DNA of 64,000 nt. Source: CBDBND01 sp965262665. Lineage in GTDB: Bacteria > Pseudomonadota > Alphaproteobacteria > Rhodospirillales > Rhodospirillaceae. The stretch's first letter is position 1; each line of letters starts with the position of its first letter. A program made the position numbers and the translations under genes. The notes beneath the pieces were generated by a model. The model did no database searches and had not been told where the DNA came from. It saw only the letters and a list, made by a program, of their open reading frames with translations. Of the stretch, positions 36,955 to 45,558 are shown one piece after another. The DNA is taken from the NCBI GenBank assembly GCA_965262665.1, contig CBDHFR010000004.1:1736001-1800000 (forward strand). The letters run 5' to 3'.

Positions 36955-37562
36955 TCTTTCATCGTGATTACGATTTTGCCACGCGCGCGCAATGTCTGAC
37001 TACGCTCATGGGCATCGCGGATGCGCTCCAGGGGAAATGTACTGTCGATAATGGGTGCGCAGACGGCCAGCATCGACGCGTTCGGCAAGATCAGTGAGAT
37101 CGATGGTATTGGCAACGGCGATGACAAAGTAACCATGGCCTGCTTGACACTTCGTACGACCGGGAAAAAAGAATTCGATGTCGGGCTCAGCTGGCACCAA
37201 CGTCATGTATACACCGGTGTCTTTGAGGGTGCACTTTGCCGTTGTTAAAGTATGGCTGCCTACCACGTCGTAAACGACATCGTAAGGAAAATCCGTTTCA
37301 AGGGCATCCGTCGTGGTGTAGTCGATGACCGCATCAGCACCCAGGTCTTTCACCAATTCTGCATTACGTCCACTACACACCGCGGTGACATGAGCGCCCA
37401 TGTGCTTGGCCAGCTGGATGGCATAGGTTCCTACTCCACCGGAGGCGCCAACGATAAGCAACTGTTGGCCGGGTTGGATTTGGGCACAGTCGCGCAGTCC
37501 TTGCAGTGCGGTAATGCAGACCAACGGGTGAGTGTCAGAAACTTTGTGTGTGAGCTGATTTA

Positions 37563-37594
37563 CACAAACCAGGGAACCCGTTCCCTGGTTTGTG
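37563..37594. repeat. 15-bp perfect inverted repeat with 2-bp loop
   Basis: CACAAACCAGGGAAC and GTTCCCTGGTTTGTG are separated by CC, just inside the left end of the IS256 element. The symmetry is too perfect for coding sequence and would form a strong hairpin or cruciform. It is not an obvious terminator, as no T-run follows. Confidence 0.85.
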
Positions 37595-38336
37595 AGCGAC
37601 CCTGGTGATAAACCCATGCCAGCCGGCGATGTCCTCGGTCCAGGAGGAGTCCCGAAGGGAAGCTCCTGGAGGGAGGGCGCCGTTGGATGGCTGACTGGCA
37701 GCACGAGGATCGCGCTCACCCTTGGACCATTCTAAACCGCTCCTCGAAGCGGATGGCAAATTCGCCTTTCACCTGCCACCAGAATTGAGGCGGCCGTTTC
37801 CACTTTGCCGCAACGCCCCGTAAGGCCGGATAGATCAGCTTCTTGGCCGCGTCGTCGTGGGCAAAGTGGCCTTTGCTCCGCACCGCCCGTCGTACGGTAC
37901 TGTTCAAGCTCTCAACGGCGTTGGTCGTGTAGATCACCCTGCGGATCGGCGCCGAGAAGGCAAAGAAGGGAATGACCTGCTCCCATTGGCGCCGCCAGCT
38001 CCTGGCGATGGCCGGATACTTCCGGCCCCACTCGCCCGCCTCAAACGCCGCCAGGGCCGCCAGGACCGCCAGAGCGGCACCGGCATTCTCCGCCTGGTAG
38101 ATGGCCTTCAGCGCAGCGGCGCTGAGCTTGCGCTCCTTCCAGGAACCGTAGGCCATCGAGTTGCGGATCAGATGCACGATGCAGGTCTGGACCAGAGTCC
38201 GCGGATAGGCCGTCTCAATGGCTTCCGGAAAGCCGCTCAGACCATCCACCACCGCGATCAGGATGTCCTTAAGTGTAGTGGTTCAGATGTGATCTGACAG
38301 TTGGCCGTTTTTCCGGCGGCCTCTGTTAGGTCAAGT

Positions 38337-39395
38337 TCAGTTCACGAACTTTTCCTTCCAGATTTCTTTGCCCTCGATCATGGTCTGGAACGGCGTTCTG
38401 CCGCAACACATTTTGCCCTGATGAGTGCGTTCCGTGTTGTAGTGATGTAGCCATTGATCCAGATCGTCCTGCAGCGCATCGACGCTGTCGTAGAGTCTTT
38501 TGCGGAACGCGACCTGGTAGAACTCCTGCAGTACGGTCTTGTGAAAGCGCTCGCGGATGCCGTTTGTTTGCGGTGATTTCACCTTGGTCTTGGTGTGGTC
38601 GATATCGTTGATGGCCAGGAAGAGCTGGTAGTCGTGCTTGTCCACTCGCCCGCAGTATTCCGTACCCCTGTCGGTCATGATCCGCAGCACAGGCAGGTCG
38701 TGCTCGTCATGGAACGGCAGCACCCGGTCATTGAGCAGGTCGGCGGCGGTGATCGGCGTCTTGGTGGTGTAGAGCTTGGCCTGCGCGACCTTGGAATAGG
38801 GATCGACATAGCTCTGCTGGTAGATCCGCCCCACCCCCTTCAGGGTGCCGACATAGAAGGTGTCCTGTGAACCCAGATAGCCGGGGTGGGCCGTTTCCAC
38901 CTCGCCGCGGGCTTCGTCGTCGCGATTCTTCTTTTCCAAGGCCTGCACCTGGGCCTCGTATGTGGGCCTCGGTCAGAATCATGCCGTCCTCGGCGACCTT
39001 GGTCTCCAGCGCCTTCAGCCGGGCCTTGAAGTTGGCCAGGTCATGCCGCAGCCAGATCGAACGGACGCCGGAGGGCGAGACAAAGACACCCTGCTTGCGC
39101 AGCTCGTTGGAGGTGCGGGCCTGACCATAGGCCGGAAACTCCAGCGCGGATTTGATCACCGCCTGCTCGGTGGCTTCACCGACGCGGTTGGCAAGATTGG
39201 GTTTGCGCCGGGTGCGCTCGAACAAGGCCTCGACGCCGCCTTCCTCAACCGCGGCCTTGTAGCGGTAAAAGGTGTCGCGCGACATGCCCATGACCTGGCA
39301 GGGACCTGGCAGGCCTTCGACACGTTGCCCAGTTCCTCGGCCAGATTCAGCAATCCAGTTTTGTGTTTGATGATCTTGTCGGTAGTATTCAACAT
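38337..39395 (-). pseudogene. IS481-type transposase broken by two short duplications
   Basis: Read across frames: MLNTTDKIIKHKTGLLNLA, KACQVMGMSRDTFYRYKAAVEEGG (HTH), LRKQGVFVSPSGVRSIWLRHDL, then the rve domain with VGRIYQQSYVDPYS (first Asp), RIMTDRGTEYCG (second Asp) and TNGIRERFHKTVLQEFYQ (Glu). An 11-bp perfect duplication at 39292-39313 and a 13-bp one at 38950-38975 (TGGGCCTC repeated after GTATG) each shift the frame. Without them the protein is continuous. All DDE residues remain. Confidence 0.88.
39292..39313 (+). repeat. perfect 11-bp tandem duplication in the IS481 transposase
   Basis: GACCTGGCAGG occurs twice head to tail; a single copy would encode the expected KACQVMGMSRD. The extra copy shifts the frame. 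Confidence 0.95.
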
Positions 39396-40858
39396 CGTGG
39401 TGTCCTCGTTTTGTGGTTGGTGTGCACCACCATCAAAACGGACAACCACCATCTCCATCAAGAGATGCGCCGCTCCCATTCCAGCTCGCTGGGAAGGGAG
39501 CGGTGTCAGATCACATCGCGACTAACTCACCTTAAGACCCCGAGCCTTCAGGTCATTCATGACGCTCAGCCAGAACTTGGCCCCCTCGGTCTGCTCGACC
39601 CACATCCCCAATATCTGCTTGTAGCCGTCGCAGGTGTAACCGATGGCGAGATAGACCGCCTTGTTTTTGACCAGCCCTTCGTCACGGATCTTCACCCGCA
39701 CCGCATCGAAGTAGACGATGGCATAGACCGACTCCAACGGCCGCGACTGCCAGGCCGCCAGTTCGTCGAGAACGGCATCGGTGACCTTGGAGATCAGTTC
39801 CGGGGAGACCTTGATGCCGTAGAGTTCCCGCACGTGACCCTGGATCTCGCGGGCCGACATGCCGCGGGCATACATCAAGATCACCTTGTCGTCGAACCCC
39901 GGCAAGCGCCGGCAGTGCTTCTCGACAAGCTTTGGATCGAATCGACCTTGCCGATCCCGGGGAATCGACAACTCCATCCGGCCATCGTCGGTGAGCACCC
40001 TCTTACGACTATGGCCGTTGCGGTGGTTGCCGCTGGACTGCTCGTCTTCGTCGTCGAGATGCTGATCCAGCTCGGCATTGAGGATGCGTTCCGCCAGTGC
40101 CTTCTTCAGATCCTGGACCAGATCGCCGCTTTGAAATGCCTCAAGCGCGTCCGATCCGCCCAATAGCCGATCCAGTAGCTCGTCTGGAACCACCGGTTTG
40201 TGCCTGCTCGCCATATTGTCCTCCTTTGGACATCCTAGCGCTCATAAACACAAAATTCCTGACAGGTTCGATCAACGGCATCGCCGCCGCTTCGATAAAT
40301 GATGCAGATTTTGGCTTAAGGCCCACTGCCCCTCGCCGACGACCGCAAATTCCGCGTAAGCCGCTCCCGGCATTTGATCGGAACGGGCAAAGACCGCGTC
40401 ACCCGGACTAAAACAGTGAGACTTCCGGGCCCACCTCAACAACGACCCCGGAAAGATCGCTACCTAGGATCTTCGGAAAATCCGTTCCGTATCGTTCGAT
40501 CATTTCGCCGTTGCGGATTTTCCAATCAAAGGGATTGACGCTGGCGGCATGCACTTCGATGAGAATAAGGTTTTTTTCGACAATTGGCCTGTCGACGTCT
40601 TCAATGCGAAGCGCCGACGACGGGCCCGTATTCATGGATGACTGCAGCTTTCATGATTCCTGATAGCCTACCCAACCTTTAAGGATGCAGCGGTCCAAAT
40701 AGCGTGGGATGCGCAATAAGATAGGACTTCATTTATATTCACCTGTTGGAACCAAGCGCATTTGATAGCCCAGCGCGGGTAGACTGGGCCAGAAGGTCTG
40801 GCCGATACTCTTGGCAATAAGCCTTGAATACAGGGCCTTATCGAGGGGACCACAAATC

Positions 40859-41227
40859 ATGAAGTTCACCACCATTTATGTGGACGATCACGGTCATTCC
40901 TATTTCGGCGAGACCGATCTGCCGCAGTCTGGCAACGCGAGGCGCATCGGCGCCCGCCCGCAAGACGTCAAGTATTGGCGCGTCGGCAAAATGCTGCCCG
41001 GTCACTACGCTGATTTTAAAACCGTCGAGGACATCCAGCTGTTGTGCGTCATGTCGGGCCACATGGAACTGACGGTAAGCAACGGAGAGAGGCGTTATTT
41101 TGCGCGCAGCGACATGGTGTTGCTGCAAGACACGACAGGACAGGGCCACTGCACCCGCATCATCGGTACAGAACCCTGCCAAACCCTCAACATTGCAATG
41201 CTGGACATGGGAGATTTCACATCATGA
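40859..41227 (+). CDS. small cupin-like protein
   Basis: A 122-residue protein starting ATG at 40859 after GAGGGGA. It begins MKFTTIYVDDHGHSYFGE and has a single beta-barrel-like core (WRVGKMLPGHYADFKTVEDIQLLCVMSGHMELTVSNGERRYFARSDMVLLQDTTGQGHCTRI). This is cupin-like: a Gly-x5-hydrophobic segment and a later His, but the metal-binding HxH motif is not canonical. Its TGA overlaps the ATG of the next gene by 4 nt, so it is coupled to the bicupin. It heads a plus-strand operon of cupins and a nitrilase-like gene. Confidence 0.72.
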   Translation: MKFTTIYVDDHGHSYFGETDLPQSGNARRIGARPQDVKYWRVGKMLPGHYADFKTVEDIQLLCVMSGHMELTVSNGERRYFARSDMVLLQDTTGQGHCTRIIGTEPCQTLNIAMLDMGDFTS

Positions 41228-42174
41228 TGTCGAAACCAATTGCCATGTCGTTGGTGGCCTTTGCGTCAAGTGCAATGTGCACTCAAGTGTGCGCTCAGGA
41301 AACCAGCTTGATTCACATTCCCGGCGCGTCAGTGCCTGATATCCCCGTTGCAGAATGGGAAAATCCCTTACGGGATGCAGACGGTCCACAACGCCCGCGA
41401 ATCGGTATTGCCGAGGGGGCCGCGGCCGTCGCTAACGCGCCGGAGCACGCCACTCGATACACTGCCAAGGAATACAACTTCCCAATGGCCTCGCTGCGGG
41501 TGCTGAACTTCAAAAAGGACGCCGGCCCGGTCATCCATCAAATCACCTTTGAGACCCAGTTGATGATGCTGGAGGGCTCGGCCACCGTCGGGTCCAATGG
41601 TGAAACCGTCAGCATCAACCAAGGCGACGCGGTGTTCATGCCCAGCGGCGTTCTGCGCAATGACGATCCTGACGGCGATACGGTCATCGCCACTTGGGTT
41701 GTCCCCACTACGGCAGAAAATCCTAAGAGCATGGTGGTGCGCGGCGATGAACTGGACCTACGCTCCCTTGCCCAATGGATGGACGGCGACACTCCGGTCA
41801 CCGCCATGTCCCCGGAAGATATCGCCAAGGCGCCGGAAGATGCTGGAAAGTTCGACCTCAAGCGCTATGACTTCGACGGCAATTCCATCCGCCACGCCAT
41901 CCTGCATAAGGGCGGCAGTACGACTCATGGCACCAACGGCCGGGACATTCTGATTTACAACTGGAAGGGCCACATGCTGCGCACGGAAGACGGCGTGGAA
42001 TACGAAGTCGTCGCCGGCGATGCCATCCGCGAGGAGAATCAGAAAACCGGCTGGTGGGATTTGCTTGAGGACTCCGAGTTCCTCGCCACCGACATGCCGC
42101 TAGATCCATCCAAGCCCCGCTTTAATGTCCAGCGCGCGCCAGACGCCGATGTCGGCGGCGGCTACGCTCAGTAA
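41224..42174 (+). CDS. secreted bicupin protein
   Basis: A 316-residue protein with signal peptide (MMSKPIAMSLVAFASSAMCTQVCAQ). Two cupin halves are visible: residues about 80-160 (LRVLNFKKDAGPVIHQITFETQLMMLEGSATVGSNGETVSINQGDAVFMPSGV) and about 220-290 (IRHAILHKGGSTTHGTNGRDILIYNWKGHML, VEYEVVAGDAI). The H-x-I-x-F-E-T-Q and T-H-G-T segments replace the usual HxH. The end is acidic and Asp-rich. Probably periplasmic and metal-binding. The next cupin follows after 21 bp. Confidence 0.8.
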   Translation: MMSKPIAMSLVAFASSAMCTQVCAQETSLIHIPGASVPDIPVAEWENPLRDADGPQRPRIGIAEGAAAVANAPEHATRYTAKEYNFPMASLRVLNFKKDAGPVIHQITFETQLMMLEGSATVGSNGETVSINQGDAVFMPSGVLRNDDPDGDTVIATWVVPTTAENPKSMVVRGDELDLRSLAQWMDGDTPVTAMSPEDIAKAPEDAGKFDLKRYDFDGNSIRHAILHKGGSTTHGTNGRDILIYNWKGHMLRTEDGVEYEVVAGDAIREENQKTGWWDLLEDSEFLATDMPLDPSKPRFNVQRAPDADVGGGYAQ

Positions 42175-42195
42175 TGTCAGATAAGGATTAGACCA

Positions 42196-42582
42196 ATGAA
42201 ACTGTGTGCAATGGGATTGGACGACAACGACCGTTCGATCACCACAGAACTTGAAATCCCAATGAAACAAGTCAGTGAAACGGAATGGATTTCAGAAAAA
42301 CAGGATGCCCTGTATTGGGGAATCGCCGAGAGCCAGCCGCAAGAGCCTTTCCCCGGCGGACCTCATGAAATGCACCTCACCAACGGTGCGCGGATTGTGT
42401 GGTCCATGCAGGGCCATGCGGAAATCACCCAGCAATCCGGCGAGACCTGCCGCCTAGCGCCGGGTGACGGCATTTATGTGGATGGTCGGGCGTTGCATCA
42501 TTCGACGTTTCACAACAGCCGGGTGCCGGTGATCACGCTTAACGTGACATTTGATGAAACCGAAAATTACGAGTTCAAATAA
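42196..42582 (+). CDS. cupin-domain protein
   Basis: A 128-residue single cupin: HEMHLTNGARIVWSMQGHAEITQQSGETCRLAPGDGIYVDGRALHHSTFHN. The GDGIYV and HHSTFHNS segments match cupin motif 2, with a His available for metal. It is cytosolic, as no signal is seen. Three cupin genes in a row followed 12 bp later by a nitrilase-like gene suggests one pathway. An internal ATG at 42262 (MKQVSETEW) is an alternative start. Confidence 0.82.
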   Translation: MKLCAMGLDDNDRSITTELEIPMKQVSETEWISEKQDALYWGIAESQPQEPFPGGPHEMHLTNGARIVWSMQGHAEITQQSGETCRLAPGDGIYVDGRALHHSTFHNSRVPVITLNVTFDETENYEFK

Positions 42583-42594
42583 GGGATCCCTAAG

Positions 42595-43743
42595 ATGACC
42601 GATCAAACGAATTCAAAGCTGACGCGGCGCTCAGCGTTAACGGCTGCGACGGCGCTTAGCTCTGCCGCCGCTCTCGGTACAGCCGCCGCGCCTCGCGAAG
42701 CGCAAGCACAAGTGGACAACGACATCAGCGTCGCCCCTGATGGCAAGTATGAGCGCACTGAACTAAAGAAGGATGTCATTAAGGTCATCGCCATTCAGTC
42801 GCAACTTATCGGCGTTGACTCGGACAACCCACGGCCACAGATGCGCAAGAATCTCGACAAGATGATCGAGCTGATCGACTCCGCCAATGGCTTCATTCCG
42901 GGTAAGCAGGACCTGCTGTGTTTCCACGAACAGCCGATCATGGGTTGGCAACCGTGGGCCCGCGAGGAAGCGCTCAAGGTCTCTATTGAAGTGCCGGGGT
43001 CGGAAACGGAAGCCCTAGGCAAGAAGGCCAAGGAGCACGGCTGTTACATCGCCTTCGGCTCTTATGTGCGTGATGACGAGAATTGGCCGGGCCATCTTCT
43101 GCTCACCGGAGTACTGATCGGACCCAGTGGCGAGGTCATCGCCAACCACTGGAAGCAACATAATGTGCGTTTGAACCCGGCCTGGACCATGTTCACCACA
43201 TCAGCTTACGACGTGCTGCCTCGTTACATCGAAATGTATGGGGAAGATGCGGTGCTGCCTGTCGCCCGTACAGACATCGGCAACCTGGCTCTGGTGACGT
43301 CACCCTACGACCCGGACATTCATCGCGCCCTCGCCTTAAAGGGTACGGAGATTGAAGTGAGGTTCTCGTCCGGCGGGTTCAGCCAAACGGATTCCCAGTC
43401 GTCGTCATTCTTTAACGGCAACTACACCATCACCTGCAACCAATCTATGTCGCCGGAGCAACCAGGATTTCCGGATGCGGGAGGATCGGGCGGCACCAGC
43501 ATTTACGGCCCCCGCGGTGTGGAATTGGGCATGGCCAAGACGATACACGAGGAGTTCGTCGGGACGCGGATCAACATGGCCGATTTCCGCCGCCGTCACC
43601 GTCTGCCCGACATGCCCAAGGCCTTGGTCATGCCGGTCTATGAAAAGTACCAGCCGCCATGGGACCCTGGTCTGTCGCTGGAGTACATCCCGAAAGACTT
43701 GGAGGACTCTGCCCGTTACCTCAACGGCAAGCGGAACTGGTAG
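42595..43743 (+). CDS. Tat-exported nitrilase-superfamily protein lacking the catalytic Cys
   Basis: A 382-residue protein. A Tat signal (KLTRRSALTAATALSSAAAL) precedes a nitrilase fold (VIKVIAIQSQLIGVD, LLCFHEQPIMGWQ with the Glu, VIANHWKQHNVRL with the Lys). Where paralogues read TCYDINFPE, this one reads VTSPYDPDIHRALALKGTEI, so the Cys nucleophile is absent and Ser or Thr stands near it. It may be a pseudoenzyme, a sensor or a hydrolase with another mechanism. Periplasmic location is also unusual for the family. Start at ATG 42595 after AAGATG spacing; the reading frame is intact. Confidence 0.85.
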   Translation: MTDQTNSKLTRRSALTAATALSSAAALGTAAAPREAQAQVDNDISVAPDGKYERTELKKDVIKVIAIQSQLIGVDSDNPRPQMRKNLDKMIELIDSANGFIPGKQDLLCFHEQPIMGWQPWAREEALKVSIEVPGSETEALGKKAKEHGCYIAFGSYVRDDENWPGHLLLTGVLIGPSGEVIANHWKQHNVRLNPAWTMFTTSAYDVLPRYIEMYGEDAVLPVARTDIGNLALVTSPYDPDIHRALALKGTEIEVRFSSGGFSQTDSQSSSFFNGNYTITCNQSMSPEQPGFPDAGGSGGTSIYGPRGVELGMAKTIHEEFVGTRINMADFRRRHRLPDMPKALVMPVYEKYQPPWDPGLSLEYIPKDLEDSARYLNGKRNW

Positions 43744-43755
43744 GTCGTACGATCA

Positions 43756-44546
43756 TGATAAATCGTCGCCAGGTCTTGGGCTCACTGCTCGGCGCCCTTG
43801 CGCTATCGCAAGGAACGGTGCGCGCCCAGGACCGTGGCGGCGTTCTCGTCATCGGCTCGACCGGACGCATGGGGTCCCGCTTCATTGCCCAGCTTCCCGA
43901 CAGCGCCGGGCCGGTGACCGCCTTCGTCCGGCCCACCTCCAACCCGCACCCGGCTCGAAGGCCAGGATGTCACCTATGCGGTGGGCGACGTCTGGGATGC
44001 GGAGTCCGTCGCGGCGGCGGTCCACTCGGCCCGCCCACGGGTGGTCCTGATTTCCGTCCAGAGCCGGCCGGGACAGCGCCCCATGCCCTACGTGGGCGCA
44101 GCCCGGCACGTGGTTGAGGCAGCCAGGGACATGGATGTGAAGCAGATCTTCTGGATCGGCCAGGCCGGGTCCAGCAAGGACGGTGTTATCCAGGGGATCG
44201 AGGCGATCAATTACGATCTGTTCACCGAAGAACTGGAGGCCATGAGCGAAGGTGAGAAGATTCTGATCGAAAGCGGACTGCCTTACACCATCATTCGCGT
44301 TGGCGCGATCATATCGGACGGGGTCCGCGGCCGTGCATCCGCCGACCGGGCAAGGGCGGCGTCGAAGACCAAACGACGTTCGGGCCCGTCACCTATGACG
44401 ATCTGGCGCGTCTCGCTGTCGGCTGTGTCGGCCAGCCCCGCTGCATCAACAAGATTTTCCATAGCACAGACGATACCCTGGGCGACGAGTTCGACCGCTG
44501 GGTTTGCCGCCGTTTCGCCGACGATCCCAATGGAGAGTGCGGGTAG
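43756..44546 (+). pseudogene. NmrA-like NAD(P)-binding protein with Tat signal, frameshifted
   Basis: It starts MINRRQVLGSLLGALALSQG (Tat-like) and continues GGVLVIGSTGRMGSRFIAQL, a Rossmann motif. Near 43935 it shifts to GDVWDAESVAAAVHSARPRVVLISVQS and QIFWIGQAGSSKDGV, then near 44350 to EDQTTFGPVTYDDLARLAVG and CVGQPRCINKIFHSTDD, ending TAG at 44546. Two frameshifts make it non-functional. The family includes atypical short-chain reductases and redox sensors. It follows the nitrilase-like gene by 12 bp and would have closed that operon. Confidence 0.78.
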
Positions 44547-44647
44547 GGATAAACCCACAAAAAGGAACAAAAGTTCTTGTTTGTTCTCATTCTTGGGATA
44601 GGGTGAGAACATGGACACAAACACCTCAGGGGCCGCTCAAAACCTAA

Positions 44648-45554
44648 GAGGCCGTTTCGAAAGGGGTTGAGTGGCCGGTGTCGATGTGATTCCAGGAAGG
44701 TTGCTGAAACCGATCTGGAGCCGCCATGTGGACGCCGACCACCCGAGAGCAGCATAGCCGCAAGGCGCTGCGTTATCAGACTGATTTGACCGCTGCGGAG
44801 TGGGTTGTGATCGAGCCTCATTTGCCTCCGGCTCATGGCACGGGACGGCCCCGGTCATGGCCGATGCGAGAGATCGTCAACGGCATTTTCTACGTGATGC
44901 GGGCTGGCTGCCCTTGGCGCTTGCTGCCAAGCGATTTACCACCGTGGGGCACGATCTATCGCTGGTTCGCTAAGTTCCGCGACGACGGCCTCCTTGAGAA
45001 GATCAACCACTTTCTGGTCATGGCCGATCGCGAGCGGGTCGGACGCGAGGCCAGCCCGAGCGGCGCGATTATCGACAGCCAGAGCGTCAAGACGACCGAG
45101 GCTGGTGGCCCCCGCGGCTACGATGCGGGCAAGAAGATCAAGGGGCGCAAGCGCCACGCGCTGGTCGACACCGACGGGCGCGGCCTCGTGCTCGAGGCGC
45201 ATCCGGCGAGTATCCAGGACCGCGATGGTGGCGGGCCGCTGCTGTGCGCCTCACGCGGCTCGTTTCCGTTCATCGAGAAGGTCTTTGCCGACAGCGGCTA
45301 CGCCGGCGAGAAGGTCGCCACGGCCACCATGATCGCCGTCGAGATCGTGCGCAAAAGCCCCGATCAGGTCGGCTTCGCCGTCCAACCGCGCCGCTGGGTC
45401 GTGGAGCGCTTCTTCGCCTGGATCAACCGCAACCGGCGACTGGCAAAGGACTTCGAGGCCACCATCGCCTCGGCCCGCGCCTTCCTCTACGCCGCCTCCG
45501 TCATGCTCCTCGTCCGCAGATTGGCCCGAGCCGCATGACTTTCGAAACCGACTC
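44648..45554 (+). mobile_element. IS5-family element, copy 1
   Basis: A 907-bp element with ends GAGGCCGTTTCGAAAG and, from the right, GAGTCGGTTTCGAAAG, flanked by TAA (44645-44647 and 45555-45557). A TNA duplication suits the IS427-like group of IS5. It is nearly identical to 62781-63687. It displaced the 5' end of the radical SAM gene that follows. Confidence 0.93.
44726..45538 (+). CDS. IS5-family transposase
   Basis: An intact 270-residue DDE transposase: DLTAAEWVVIEPHLPP (DUF4096-like N-terminus), GAIIDSQSVKTTEAGG (first Asp), KVFADSGYAGEK (second Asp) and PRRWVVERFFAWINRNRRLAKDFE (Glu and conserved Arg/Lys). It differs from the second copy only by Ser versus Gly in HPASIQDR. Probably active. 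Confidence 0.95.
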   Translation: MWTPTTREQHSRKALRYQTDLTAAEWVVIEPHLPPAHGTGRPRSWPMREIVNGIFYVMRAGCPWRLLPSDLPPWGTIYRWFAKFRDDGLLEKINHFLVMADRERVGREASPSGAIIDSQSVKTTEAGGPRGYDAGKKIKGRKRHALVDTDGRGLVLEAHPASIQDRDGGGPLLCASRGSFPFIEKVFADSGYAGEKVATATMIAVEIVRKSPDQVGFAVQPRRWVVERFFAWINRNRRLAKDFEATIASARAFLYAASVMLLVRRLARAA

Positions 45555-45558
45555 TAAG

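Larger units (their letters stand above)
38274..39529 (-). mobile_element. IS481-family element with 7-bp target duplication
   Basis: The ends TGTAGTGGTTCAGATGTGATCTGACA and, from the right, TGAGTTAGTCGCGATGTGATCTGACA share GATGTGATCTGACA and start with TG. CCTTAAG flanks both sides (38267-38273 and 39530-39536). The element is about 1,256 bp and inserted into the IS256 transposase gene. Confidence 0.9.
37716..40214 (-). pseudogene. IS256-family (mutator) transposase, interrupted by IS481
   Basis: The N-terminal part (40214-39530) has LAERILNAELDQHLDDED, RLPGFDDKVILMYARGMSAREIQGH and VYAIVYFDAVRVKIRDEG with the first Asp. The C-terminal part (38273-37716) continues DILIAVVDGLSGFPEAIETAYP with the second Asp, QTCIVHLIRNSM, and YTTNAVESLNSTVRRAVR with the Glu. 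Deleting the inner IS and one 7-bp repeat rejoins GLK and DIL in frame to give 411 residues. So the transposase was intact until IS481 inserted. A good ribosome-binding site (GGAGGA) precedes the ATG. Confidence 0.9.
37533..40264 (-). mobile_element. IS256-family element containing an IS481 element
   Basis: The left end reads TGTCAGAAACTTTGTGTG and the right end, read inward, TGTCAGGAATTTTGTGTT, an imperfect inverted repeat. True ends may lie a few bases outward: CCGTTGAT (gene-upstream side) and CCGTTGGT (downstream side) could be an 8-bp target duplication with one later change. It splits the dehydrogenase between PLI and VCITAL. Without the inner IS it is about 1.47 kb. Confidence 0.82.
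36951..40654 (-). pseudogene. zinc-type (MDR) quinone oxidoreductase/alcohol dehydrogenase, split by IS256 and frameshifted
   Basis: The 5' part starts ATG at 40654 (MKAAVIHEYG); an extra C in GGGCCC near 40624 shifts to SSALRIEDVDRP. It continues NPFDWKIRNGE, DFPKILGSDLSGVVVEVG, and in a further frame FSPGDAVFARSDQMPGAAYAE to AAAMPLI at about 40272. After the nested IS block it resumes at about 37525 with VCITALQGLRDCAQIQPGQQLLIVGASGGVGTYA (NAD(P)-binding glycine motif) and ends at TAA 36951, with one more shift near 37062. Four or more lesions make it clearly dead. The family reduces quinones or enones using NAD(P)H. Confidence 0.82.
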
